A stretch of DNA of 15,424 bases from Brevundimonas sp. UBA5936 (lineage in GTDB: Bacteria > Pseudomonadota > Alphaproteobacteria > Caulobacterales > Caulobacteraceae): contig DJDA01000086.1 in assembly GCA_002430835.1 (NCBI GenBank), positions 1 to 15,424 of the forward strand, given 5' to 3'. Every line of letters starts with the position of its first letter. The stretch's first letter is position 1. A program made the position numbers and the translations under genes. The notes under the pieces are model-generated. The model saw only the letters and a list, made by a program, of their open reading frames with translations. It ran no database searches and was not told the DNA's origin. This document shows, piece after piece, positions 6,074-13,217 of the stretch.

Positions 6074-7585
6074 TCACGCGGGGAACAGCTTCGCCAGCCG
6101 ATCGACGGCGGCGTCGATCTCGGCCGGGGTTGAGGCGGCGAAGCCCATCAGCCAGCCGGGACGGCCCGCGCCCGCGTCATGCAGGGGCGTCAGGCCGGTC
6201 AGGTGGACGCCGACGCGCCGGGCCGCGCGCACCGTCTCGACCTCGTCGAAGCCGTCCTTCAGGAAGCAGGGCATCTGCAGGCCGCCGACGGGCCGGTCGG
6301 GCGTGACGACGTGGGGCAGGCGCGCCCTCACCGCCGCCTCCAGCGCATCCAGCCGTTCCGCATAGACGCCGCGCATGGTGCGGACATAGGCGCCGAACCG
6401 GCCGTCCTCGATGAACCGGGCCAGCGTCAGTTGCGCCACTGAGGCGGTGAAGCCGTCCATCAGGCTGCGCGCCGCGACCATCGGCTCGACCAGCGGGCGC
6501 GGCAGGATCAGATAGGCCAGCCTCAGCCCCGGAAACAGCGACTTGGTGAAGGTGCCCAGATAGAGGGTCCGGTCATGCGGGTCCAAGCCCTGAACGCAGG
6601 CGGTCGGCCGCCCGGCGTAGTGGAACTCGCTGTCGTAATCGTCTTCCAGAATCCAGGCGTCATGCTCGGTCGCCCACTGGATCAGGGCCAGCCGCCGGTC
6701 CAGCGACAGGGTGCGCCCGGTCGGAAACTGGTGCGAGGGGGTGACGAAGACCGCCCGTCCGTCCTCACGCCGGGCGAGCAGATCGTCGGTGCGCAGACCC
6801 TGCGCGTCGACCGCCACGGGCAGGCGCTTCAGCCCCGCCGCGTCCAGCGCCTTGGCGGCGCCCTGATAGGCCGGGTCTTCGATGAAGATGCCGTCGCCGG
6901 GATCGGCCAGCACCCGCGCGCACAGGGACAGGGCCTGCTGCGAACTGGTCAGGACCAGGATCTGGTCGGGATCGGCCCGCGCTCCGCGTTCCAGGTTCAC
7001 ATAGCCGGCGATGGCGCGGCGCAGGCGCGGATGACCCTGCGGGTCGCCGTGGTGCAGGGCGGCGGCGCCCTCCTCGCGCAGGGTCAGGCGGTGCAGCCGG
7101 TCCCACTGAGCAAAGGGAAACAGCCGCGTCTCCGGCACGCCGGGCGAGAAGGCCAGCGGGGCGTAGGGGTCGCGCAGACCTCCGCTGTCGGCCATCGCCT
7201 GCCCGCGCTTGCTGAGCGTCGGCGCCGTCGCCGGTTGCAGGGCGGGGCGGCGGCCTGCCGGGCGCAGCACGCCGCGCTTCAGCCCCAGTTCGGTCAGCTC
7301 GCAGACGAAGCTGCCGCTGCCGACGCGCCGCTCGATGAAGCCCTCGGCGTGAAGCTGGGCATAGGCCGTCTCGACCGTGTCGCGCGACACGCCCAGCGAC
7401 CGGGCCAGCGTCCGCGACGAGGGCAGGGGCCGCCCCGCCGTCAGCGATCGCTCGACGATCAACTGGCGCACGGCGCGCTGGATGCGGGCGTGCAGGGGCA
7501 GGCCGGACTGGGCCGGGTGGTCCATGAAGGCCTGAACGGATTCCAGCTGGGCACGCTTCAGCAATGGTCTGCGGCTTCTTTCCAA
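6074..7585 (-). CDS. MocR/PdxR-type regulator: GntR HTH fused to aminotransferase domain
   Basis: A 503-residue two-domain transcription regulator. Residues ~27-98 are a GntR winged helix (LPLHARIQRAVRQLIVERSL, then PLPSSRTLARSLGVSRDTVE, ending VGSGSF). A linker of ~45 residues leads to a fold-type I aminotransferase-like domain from ~145. Its landmarks are HHGDPQGHPRLRRAIAGY, LTSSQQALSL, EDPAYQGA, ILEDDYDSEFHY and the PLP lysine K348 in LGTFTKSLFPGLRLAYL. MocR proteins sense PLP or an amino-acid adduct through this domain; PdxR is the best-known case and controls PLP synthesis. TTG at 7585 gives the full frame and ATG at 7525 (MDHPAQ) is the alternative. Divergent from hemA, and 47 bases upstream of alr on the same strand, so likely to control hemA and/or its own operon (inference). 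Confidence 0.93.
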   Translation of the reverse strand: MERSRRPLLKRAQLESVQAFMDHPAQSGLPLHARIQRAVRQLIVERSLTAGRPLPSSRTLARSLGVSRDTVETAYAQLHAEGFIERRVGSGSFVCELTELGLKRGVLRPAGRRPALQPATAPTLSKRGQAMADSGGLRDPYAPLAFSPGVPETRLFPFAQWDRLHRLTLREEGAAALHHGDPQGHPRLRRAIAGYVNLERGARADPDQILVLTSSQQALSLCARVLADPGDGIFIEDPAYQGAAKALDAAGLKRLPVAVDAQGLRTDDLLARREDGRAVFVTPSHQFPTGRTLSLDRRLALIQWATEHDAWILEDDYDSEFHYAGRPTACVQGLDPHDRTLYLGTFTKSLFPGLRLAYLILPRPLVEPMVAARSLMDGFTASVAQLTLARFIEDGRFGAYVRTMRGVYAERLDALEAAVRARLPHVVTPDRPVGGLQMPCFLKDGFDEVETVRAARRVGVHLTGLTPLHDAGAGRPGWLMGFAASTPAEIDAAVDRLAKLFPA

Positions 7586-7588
7586 AAT

Positions 7589-7611
7589 GGCCGGAATGAT
7601 CCGGCCAATCC
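7589..7611. promoter_or_regulatory. Palindromic candidate MocR operator between mocR2 and hemA
   Basis: GGCCGGA (7589-7595) and TCCGGCC (7600-7606) are perfect inverted arms around ATGA. The right half, ATGATCCGGCCAATC, matches the element at 303-317 beside the first MocR gene at 14 of 15 positions. It lies directly upstream of the TTG start of mocR2 and about 60-75 bases before hemA, a fitting place for a divergent-promoter operator. Binding by either MocR is inferred. Confidence 0.5.
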
Positions 7612-7679
7612 AGCGTTAGGTGTCACGCCCCCGGCGGGATGGCAATGTCGCCGCCCGTCCTGTGATGGGATGTGATGTC

Positions 7680-8927
7680 ATGGGCGCTTTCGATTTCGCC
7701 GACTTCTTCAGCCGCGATCTGGACGATCTGAAGCAGGAGGGCCGCTATCGCGTCTTCGCCGATCTGGAGCGGCTGTCGAAAGGCGCGCCCTACGCCTGGG
7801 ATCACCGGCGCGAGCGGACCATCACCATCTGGTGCTCGAACGACTATCTGTCGATGGGCGTCCATCCCGAGGTGGTCGAGGCGGCGCAAGGCGCGATCCG
7901 CACCTATGGCGCGGGCGCGGGCGGGACGCGCAACATCTCGGGCACCAGCCACGAACACGTCCTGCTGGAACGCGATCTGGCCGATCTGCACGGCAAGGAG
8001 GCGGCGCTGCTGTTCACCTCGGGCTATGCGGCCAATGACGCGGCCCTGTCGACGCTGGCGTCGCGCCTGCCGGGGGCGGTGATCTTTTCCGACGCCCTGA
8101 ACCACGCCTCCATGATCGAGGGCATGCGGCGCTCGGGCGTGGAGAAGCACATCTTCGCCCACAACGACTGGCGCGATCTGGACCGGCTGATGAGCGGGGT
8201 CTGCCGCTATCGGCCCAAGCTGGTCTGTTTCGAGAGCTGCTATTCGATGGACGGCGACTTCGCCCCTATCGCCGCCCTCTGCGACGTGGCCGAGAAGCAC
8301 GGCGCCTTCACCTATCTGGACGAGGTTCACGCCGTGGGCCTGTACGGCGCGCGCGGCGCGGGCGTGGCCGAACGCGACGGCCAGTCGCACCGCATCAGCA
8401 TGTTCCAGGGCACCCTCAGTAAGGGGTTCGGCGCCATGGGCGGCTATGTGGCGGGCGATGCGGCGGTGGTCGATTTCGTGCGCAGCCACGCGCCGGGCTT
8501 CATCTTCAGCACGGCCCTGCCGCCCTCGGTGGTGGCCGGGGTGCGGGCGGCGCTGCGCCATCTGAAGGCCGACGGCGCGCCGCGCCGGGCGCTGGCTGCA
8601 CGCGCCGCCTCGATCAAGGCGGGGATGCAGCGGCTGGGTCTGCCGGTCCTGCCCAGCCCCAGCCACATCCTGCCGGTGATGATCGGCGACGCGGCCACGG
8701 CGCGGGCGGTGACGGACGCCCTGATGGAAGAGCACGGCGTCTATATCCAGCCGGTCAACTTCCCCACCGTGCCGCGCGGGACCGAGCGGCTGCGCGTCAC
8801 CCCGACGCCGCTGCACAACGACGACGACGAGGATCATCTGCTGGAGGCCCTGGCCGCCGTCTGGGCCGACAACGCCGACTGGCGCCGGTTCTCGGCTGCG
8901 GCCGTGCGGACGCTGCAACCGGCCTGA
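7680..8927 (+). CDS. hemA: 5-aminolevulinate synthase
   Basis: A 415-residue PLP enzyme condensing glycine and succinyl-CoA to 5-aminolevulinate, the first step of haem synthesis by the C4 route used by Alphaproteobacteria. EGRYRVFADLER, TIWCSNDYLSMGVHPEV, YGAGAGGTRNISGT, SDALNHASMIEG, YSMDGDF, DEVHAVGLYGARGAG and K248 in GTLSKGFGAMGGY (Schiff-base lysine) align with R. capsulatus ALAS as remembered. So does VYIQPVNFPTVPRGTERLR, which separates it from other alpha-oxoamine synthases. ATG 7680 is chosen by homologue length. ATG 7665 and GTG 7620 are in frame but longer, and none has a clear Shine-Dalgarno; TGTGATG occurs twice, 10 bases apart, at 7661-7677. Divergent from mocR2; its stop is 3 bases from that of the convergent peptidase. 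It uses both glycine, an SHMT product, and PLP. Confidence 0.95.
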   Translation: MGAFDFADFFSRDLDDLKQEGRYRVFADLERLSKGAPYAWDHRRERTITIWCSNDYLSMGVHPEVVEAAQGAIRTYGAGAGGTRNISGTSHEHVLLERDLADLHGKEAALLFTSGYAANDAALSTLASRLPGAVIFSDALNHASMIEGMRRSGVEKHIFAHNDWRDLDRLMSGVCRYRPKLVCFESCYSMDGDFAPIAALCDVAEKHGAFTYLDEVHAVGLYGARGAGVAERDGQSHRISMFQGTLSKGFGAMGGYVAGDAAVVDFVRSHAPGFIFSTALPPSVVAGVRAALRHLKADGAPRRALAARAASIKAGMQRLGLPVLPSPSHILPVMIGDAATARAVTDALMEEHGVYIQPVNFPTVPRGTERLRVTPTPLHNDDDEDHLLEALAAVWADNADWRRFSAAAVRTLQPA

Positions 8928-8930
8928 GCC

Positions 8931-10622
8931 TCAGTCGGCGGTCGAGGCCTTCCACCGCTCCAGATACTCCAGCCGCCTCAAGACCTTTGAGCCCGGGTCC
9001 AGCAGGATGTGCGCGCCGGGCGGCGCTTCGAACGTCGCGCGCCCGTTGGTCATGGGCAGGGCGCGTAAGAGCCCGTCCACCTCGACCTCGACCGGCAGGG
9101 GGAAGGGGCGGCCGTCGCCGGTTTTCCATTCCAGCGTCACCCGCTCGCCCTGCCGCGTCATGACCAGATCGGGCAGGGCGGCCTGATAGAGGTAGGCGTC
9201 GAAGAACCAGCCCATGTCGCGGCCCGTCACCTCATTGACGATGGCCACATAGTCCGGCGTCGTGGCGTAGCGCGGCTGGAAGTTCCCCGGCCGCGGATCG
9301 GGACGGCCATAGACCAGACGGCGAAGGCTCTCGAAGAAGGCGTCGTCGCCGATGTGCAGGCGCAGGGTGTGGGCGATCAGCGCGCCCTTGTAATAGAGAT
9401 CCAGCGCCGGGCCGGTCTTGTCGTCATAGACGGTTCCCGCGTCCTGCGGCTGGCCGGACACGACCGGGAAACGGTTGGCCAGGGTCAGCCGCATGGTCTG
9501 AAGCTCGGCCTGCATGGCCCGCTCGCCGTTCAGCCAGCGGGCGTAGAGGGGCTGCATGTATGTGCCGAACCCCTCATGCAGCCACATGTCGTCCCAATCG
9601 GCGTTGGTCAGCTGATTGCCGAACCATTCGTGCGCCAGTTCGTGCTGCAGCAGCCAGTCGTAGCCCTTGCCGTCCAGCTTGTAGCCGTTGCCGTAGGCGT
9701 TGATGGTCTGGTGCTCCATGCCCAGATGCGGGGTCTCGACCACGCCCATCTTCTCGTCGCCGAAGGGGAAGGGGCCGATGGCCGCCTCATAGAAGTCGAG
9801 CATCTGCGGGAACTCGTCGAACAGCGCCTGCGCCTTGGCCGGATCGGCCGAGGCCAGCCGCCAGAAGCGCAAGGGAATCACATTGCCGAACCGGCTTTGG
9901 TAGTCGGCGGCCATCTCCACATAGGGGCCGACGTTCAGGCTGATGGCGTAGGTGTCGGGCTGGCGCGCGGTCCAGTTCCAGGTGGTCGTGCCGTCGCCGT
10001 TGTCGCTCTTGCCGAGGAAGCGGCCGTTGGCGGGGGCGCTGAGGCTTGAGGGGACGGTGATGTGCAGATCGACCCGCTCCGGCTCGCCCTGCGGGTGGTC
10101 GATGCAGGGCCAGAACAGGTCGCAGCCCTCGCCCTGCACCGCGCTGGCGATCCACGGCTGGCCTTCGGGCGTCGTGGTCCAGACGAAGCCGCCGTCCCAG
10201 GGCGCGCGCTTGGCCTGATGCGGGCGGCCGGAATAGGCGATGCGGACGGAAACGCTTTCGCCCGCCGTCAGAGGACGGGGCAGGGGGATGGTCAGCCGCC
10301 CCTCGGGATTGGACCAGTCAGAGATCGCCCGGCCGTCCACGGTGATGGCGGCGATGGCGAAGACCGCATCCAGTTCGACCACGACGGCGGCCGTCGGCGC
10401 CGTGGCGGTGAAGTCGAGAACGGCGACGCCTTCCAGCGACTGGCTTTCCGGCAGCAGCTTGAACGACAGGTCCGCCTTGTCGAAGCGTAGCGCCAACTGC
10501 TCGGCCGTGCGCGGCGTGCCGCTGGACAGGGTGAAGGCGGTGGTTTCGCGCGCCGCCTCCTGCGCCATCGCGGGCGAGGTCAGCAGAGCTGTCGTCAGGC
10601 AAAGGACGGCGAGAGGGCGCAA
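8931..10622 (-). CDS. Exported M1-family metallopeptidase
   Basis: A 563-residue zinc aminopeptidase-like protein with a signal peptide. From the TTG at 10622 the N-terminus reads MRPLAVLCLTTALLTSPAMA, an ideal leader cut before QEAAR, so it should act in the periplasm or outside. Zinc site: HELAHEW (H327, E328, H331) with E350 in LHEGFGTYMQ, the M1 spacing. The exopeptidase loop reads HLGMEHQT instead of the classic GxMEN, a variant known in many bacterial M1 proteins. DLFWPCIDHPQGEPE is another family mark. Shorter than PepN (about 870), so it lacks the large helical C-domain. TTG 10622 is preferred to the in-frame GTG 10649. It has GGAG about 8 bases upstream, whereas the GTG has no such site and lies only about 22 bases past the rpmB terminator. 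Substrates unknown. Confidence 0.88.
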   Translation of the reverse strand: MRPLAVLCLTTALLTSPAMAQEAARETTAFTLSSGTPRTAEQLALRFDKADLSFKLLPESQSLEGVAVLDFTATAPTAAVVVELDAVFAIAAITVDGRAISDWSNPEGRLTIPLPRPLTAGESVSVRIAYSGRPHQAKRAPWDGGFVWTTTPEGQPWIASAVQGEGCDLFWPCIDHPQGEPERVDLHITVPSSLSAPANGRFLGKSDNGDGTTTWNWTARQPDTYAISLNVGPYVEMAADYQSRFGNVIPLRFWRLASADPAKAQALFDEFPQMLDFYEAAIGPFPFGDEKMGVVETPHLGMEHQTINAYGNGYKLDGKGYDWLLQHELAHEWFGNQLTNADWDDMWLHEGFGTYMQPLYARWLNGERAMQAELQTMRLTLANRFPVVSGQPQDAGTVYDDKTGPALDLYYKGALIAHTLRLHIGDDAFFESLRRLVYGRPDPRPGNFQPRYATTPDYVAIVNEVTGRDMGWFFDAYLYQAALPDLVMTRQGERVTLEWKTGDGRPFPLPVEVEVDGLLRALPMTNGRATFEAPPGAHILLDPGSKVLRRLEYLERWKASTAD

Positions 10623-10670
10623 GGTCGAGGCTCCGGCAGAACAGGCCACGAGGGTAGCGGGCCGACGCGC

Positions 10671-10700
10671 AAAAGAAAAAGGCCGGTGTTTCCACCGGCC
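10671..10700 (-). terminator. Factor-independent terminator of rpmB
   Basis: GGCCGGTG (10681-10688) and CACCGGCC (10693-10700) form a perfect 8-base stem with a GAAA-type tetraloop. On the minus strand it is followed by TTTTTCTTTT (10680-10671). It starts 27 bases past the rpmB stop and sits just upstream of the metallopeptidase gene, leaving about 49 bases for that gene's own promoter and leader. Confidence 0.92.
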
Positions 10701-10727
10701 TCTTCAAAATCCGTCAGTCGACGCCGA

Positions 10728-11024
10728 TCAGGCGGCGGCTTGCTCGGCCAGCTTGGCGCGGACCTGACGCTTGATGCGCAGGGCGGCGATCGACAGCTGC
10801 TCGTCGCGAGCCTTGACGATGAAGGCGTCCAGGCCGCCCTTGAAGTCCAGGGTGCGCAGGGCGGCGTTCGAGATACGCAGCGAGAAGGTCTGGCCCAGAG
10901 CTTCCGACTGAACCTTGACCGTCTTCAGCGACGGCAGGAAACGGCGCTTGGTCTTGATGTTGGAGTGGCTCACGTGATGGCCGACCATGGGGCCGATTCC
11001 GGTGAGTTCGCAGCGACGCGACAT
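10728..11024 (-). CDS. rpmB: 50S ribosomal protein L28
   Basis: A 98-residue protein of the large ribosomal subunit. It begins MSRRCELTGIGPMVGHHVSH with the SNIKTKRRFLPSL block and RISNAALRTLD, all typical of bacterial L28; the length fits the longer alphaproteobacterial form. ATG at 11024 is supported by GAGG about 8 bases upstream and by the conserved N-terminus. Basic throughout, with an alanine-rich tail. Monocistronic: its own promoter at 11114-11143 and a strong terminator at 10671-10700. Confidence 0.97.
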   Translation of the reverse strand: MSRRCELTGIGPMVGHHVSHSNIKTKRRFLPSLKTVKVQSEALGQTFSLRISNAALRTLDFKGGLDAFIVKARDEQLSIAALRIKRQVRAKLAEQAAA

Positions 11025-11113
11025 CTGAAGATCCTCAAGGTCACATCCGCAATACCGGCGCGGACGCATGAAACAGGGACGCAGCGAGCAAGGAGGCCCG
11101 CGCGAGAGGGGGC

Positions 11114-11143
11114 CGTATAGAGGAAGGACTCGCCGGGCGTCAA
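11114..11143 (-). promoter_or_regulatory. Promoter of rpmB
   Basis: On the minus strand TTGACG (11143-11138) and TATACG (11119-11114) are separated by 18 bases. TTGACG matches the housekeeping -35 preferred in Caulobacter. Transcription would begin near 11107, giving a leader of about 80 bases before the rpmB ATG. Confidence 0.65.
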
Positions 11144-11179
11144 GGCTGGAGTCGTCGTCCGGCGCGACAGAGTCATTCT

Positions 11180-11199
11180 GAAGGCGAGGGATCGCCTTC
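11180..11199. repeat. Perfect inverted repeat upstream of the DUF3617 gene
   Basis: GAAGGCGA (11180-11187) and TCGCCTTC (11192-11199) pair perfectly around GGGA. It lies just before the candidate -35 of the DUF3617 gene and about 40 bases upstream of the rpmB -35. No T run follows on either strand, so an operator is more likely than a terminator; unproven. Confidence 0.45.
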
Positions 11200-11200
11200 G

Positions 11201-11230
11201 TTCAGCACTCGTTCAAGGCGTGACTATATA
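11201..11230 (+). promoter_or_regulatory. Possible promoter of the DUF3617 gene
   Basis: TTCAGC (11201-11206) and TATATA (11225-11230) are separated by 18 bases. The -10 lies in the palindrome CTATATAG (11224-11231). If correct, transcription begins a few bases before the ATG at 11241, making that start nearly leaderless. Confidence 0.35.
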
Positions 11231-11240
11231 GAGCAGACCC

Positions 11241-11738
11241 ATGATGAGTCCCATGAACGGCAAATCCATGAAGACCTTGATCCCCTTCGCCCGGCTGATG
11301 GCCGTCGTCGCCCCGGTGGCCGCCGGCGCCGTGATGCTGGCCGCGCCGGCGTCCGCGCCTCAGGCCCAGTCGGCCGCCCAGTCCGAGGTTCTGCCCGGCT
11401 ATTGGGAATACACCACCAGCGTCATGGGCGCCCGCGACACCGAACAGAAGTGCGTGCGGCCCAGCGAGATCAACCGATTCTTCGGCGGCCTGTCGACGCG
11501 CAAATGGCGGTGCACCTACCCGACCCGCGAGGTCGGGGACGGCCGCGCGCGCTTTGAGGGCAGCTGTCAGGACCGCAAGGGCCGCCGCATCAACGTGCGG
11601 CTGAACGGCACCTATGAAGAGCAGGCGTTCCGCTTCAACGGCGGCGCCCAGCTGGCGCGCGGCACGCCCTATATTCCGGCCAGCATTACCGCCCGCCGCC
11701 TAGCCGCCCAGTGCCCGGCCGGGGCGGAGTATTTCTGA
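11241..11738 (+). CDS. Exported DUF3617-family protein
   Basis: A 165-residue protein with an N-terminal signal peptide (KTLIPFARLMAVVAPVAAGA onward, likely cut near ASA-PQAQ). The mature part begins LPGYWEYT and carries four cysteines (KCVRPSE, WRCTY, GSCQDRKG, AQCPAG), the layout of DUF3617 proteins common in Caulobacterales and Sphingomonadales. The even number of cysteines in an exported protein suggests disulfides. Function unknown. Starts at 11241, 11244, 11253 and 11268 are all in frame and none has a good Shine-Dalgarno; 11268 gives the most compact signal peptide. A 28-base perfect palindrome with a T run ends the transcript. Confidence 0.85.
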   Translation: MMSPMNGKSMKTLIPFARLMAVVAPVAAGAVMLAAPASAPQAQSAAQSEVLPGYWEYTTSVMGARDTEQKCVRPSEINRFFGGLSTRKWRCTYPTREVGDGRARFEGSCQDRKGRRINVRLNGTYEEQAFRFNGGAQLARGTPYIPASITARRLAAQCPAGAEYF

Positions 11739-11750
11739 TCTGATTTTGGA

Positions 11751-11786
11751 AGAGGCCGGGACGCGCGTCCCGGCCTCTGTTCTTTT
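11751..11786 (+). terminator. Terminator of the DUF3617 gene
   Basis: Positions 11751-11778 are a perfect 28-base palindrome with arms AGAGGCCGGGACGC and GCGTCCCGGCCTCT. It is followed on the plus strand by GTTCTTTT, 12 bases past the stop. The minus side lacks a T run, but the stem may also help end the convergent benE transcript. Confidence 0.88.
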
Positions 11787-11791
11787 GCGCC

Positions 11792-13033
11792 CTATTCCGC
11801 CGGGCGCTCCGGCGCGGGCCTGGCCGACAGCAGGCTCTTGGCGAAGATCGCCAACTCGCCGTTCAAGGCCGCATAGGCGATCAGCCCTATCACCAGGCCC
11901 CAGAAGGCCCCGCCGATCCCGAACAGCTGGATATTGGCCGCCGCCGCCAGGAAGGTGATGAGGGCCGCCTCGCGGGACTTCGGTTCGGCCAGGGCGCCCG
12001 CTAGGCTGCCGCCGATGGCGCCCAGCAAGGCCAGCCCCGCCAGGGTGGTGATGAAGACGGAAGGCAGGGCCATGAAGACCGCCGCCAGGGTCACGCCGAA
12101 CACCCCGATCAGGATGTAGAACACCCCCGCCGCCACGCCCGCGATCCAGCGCTTGGACGGATCTTCATGCGCCTCCTTGCCGGTGCAGATGGCGGCGGTG
12201 ATGGCGGCCACATTGAAGGCGTGCGACCCGAACGGCGCCGTCAGCAGCGACCCGAGCCCCGTCACCGTGACCAGGGGATTGGCGTTGACCGCATAGCCGT
12301 CGTTCCGCAGCACCAGCATCCCCGGCATATACTGGCCCGTCAGAGTGATCAGGAACATGGGGATGGCCAGGCTGAGCAAGGCCTTGAACGAGAAGGCGGG
12401 CATGGTGAAGACCGGCGCCGCCAGCTTCAGATTCAGACCCGACAGGTCGACCCGCCCCTGCGTCAGCAGGAAGCCCAGCCCCAGCACGAGGATGCCCACG
12501 ACCGCATAGCGCGCGGTGAACCGCTTCAGCACGACGTAAGCCAGGATCAGCAACCCCGCCAGAACGGGGTCGAGGCCGACGCCGCCGAAGGCCTGGACGC
12601 CGAAGGGCAGCAGTATGCCCGCCAGCAGGGCGGCGGCGATGGCGGGCGGGATCAGGCGGATCACCTTGTCGAACCCGCCGGACAGCCCCAGGACGACAAA
12701 GGCCGCCGCCGAGATCAAATAGGCGCCGATCGCTTCGGCGTAGGAGGTCGCCGCCAGGGCCGTGACCAGGAAGGCCGCCGCGGGCGTCGACCAGGCGGTG
12801 ATGATCGGCGCCTTGTAGCGCCAGCTCAGCCACAGGCCCGTCGTCCCCACGCCGATGGAGATCGACCAGACCCAGGAGGCGGTCAGTTCAGGACTGAGGC
12901 CCGCGACCTGGGCCGCTTGGAACACCAGGATGAAGGTGCCGCCATAGTTGACGATGACCGAGATCAGTCCGGCGACGACGGGGTGCAGCAGGTCGCTCCA
13001 CCGCAAGGGGGGAGAGGGGGCGGGCGTGGACAT
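11792..13033 (-). CDS. benE: BenE-family benzoate/H+ symporter
   Basis: A 413-residue integral inner-membrane protein with about twelve hydrophobic segments spread along its length. It matches the BenE family (E. coli YdcO, Acinetobacter BenE), secondary transporters proposed to import benzoate with protons. Landmarks are the early FQAAQVAGLSP, ITAWSTPAAAFLV, the AAALLAGILLPFGVQAF helix, and APFGSHAFNVAAITAAICTG with KEAHEDPSKRWIAG. GLALLGAIGGSL and GIGGAFWGL come near the end. ATG 13033 has GAGG about 8 bases upstream. No benzoate-degradation genes are in the window, so the true substrate may be another aromatic or organic acid. The upstream region carries two tandem dyads (13083-13128), possible operator sites. 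Confidence 0.9.
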   Translation of the reverse strand: MSTPAPSPPLRWSDLLHPVVAGLISVIVNYGGTFILVFQAAQVAGLSPELTASWVWSISIGVGTTGLWLSWRYKAPIITAWSTPAAAFLVTALAATSYAEAIGAYLISAAAFVVLGLSGGFDKVIRLIPPAIAAALLAGILLPFGVQAFGGVGLDPVLAGLLILAYVVLKRFTARYAVVGILVLGLGFLLTQGRVDLSGLNLKLAAPVFTMPAFSFKALLSLAIPMFLITLTGQYMPGMLVLRNDGYAVNANPLVTVTGLGSLLTAPFGSHAFNVAAITAAICTGKEAHEDPSKRWIAGVAAGVFYILIGVFGVTLAAVFMALPSVFITTLAGLALLGAIGGSLAGALAEPKSREAALITFLAAAANIQLFGIGGAFWGLVIGLIAYAALNGELAIFAKSLLSARPAPERPAE

Positions 13034-13082
13034 GGGGAGGGCCTCTGCGAACGACGACGATGCGCGCGCTCCTAGAGGATCA

Positions 13083-13128
13083 ATGGCCGGTCAGACCTGT
13101 CCATTCATGGCCGTTTCGCCAGACCATT
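13083..13128. promoter_or_regulatory. Two tandem dyads upstream of benE, candidate operator
   Basis: ATGGCCG-11 bases-CCATT (13083-13105) is followed one base later by ATGGCCG-10 bases-CCATT (13107-13128). Each copy has inverted ATGG/CCAT ends. They lie 50-95 bases upstream of the benE ATG, where a repressor or activator would bind. No regulator gene is adjacent. Confidence 0.4.
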
Positions 13129-13162
13129 CGGTTTCACCGCGCGCTTGCCGACGGCGCTCATG

Positions 13163-13189
13163 AAAAAGGCCCGGCGTCGCCGCCGGGCC
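13163..13189 (-). terminator. Terminator of carD
   Basis: GGCCCGGCG (13168-13176) and CGCCGGGCC (13181-13189) form a perfect 9-base stem with a 4-base loop. On the minus strand it is followed by TTTTT (13167-13163), 28 bases past the carD stop. Confidence 0.92.
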
Positions 13190-13217
13190 TTTCGCGTCGT
13201 TTGCGGCTCGCCTGAGG

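Noticed and set aside
9354..10049. Plus-strand open frame inside the M1 peptidase gene
   Set aside because: Antisense shadow; the minus strand carries the HELAH zinc motif and a signal peptide.
12167..13075. 302-residue plus-strand frame rich in Arg, Gln and Gly
   Set aside because: It mirrors the benE transmembrane protein and has low-complexity composition; no motif.
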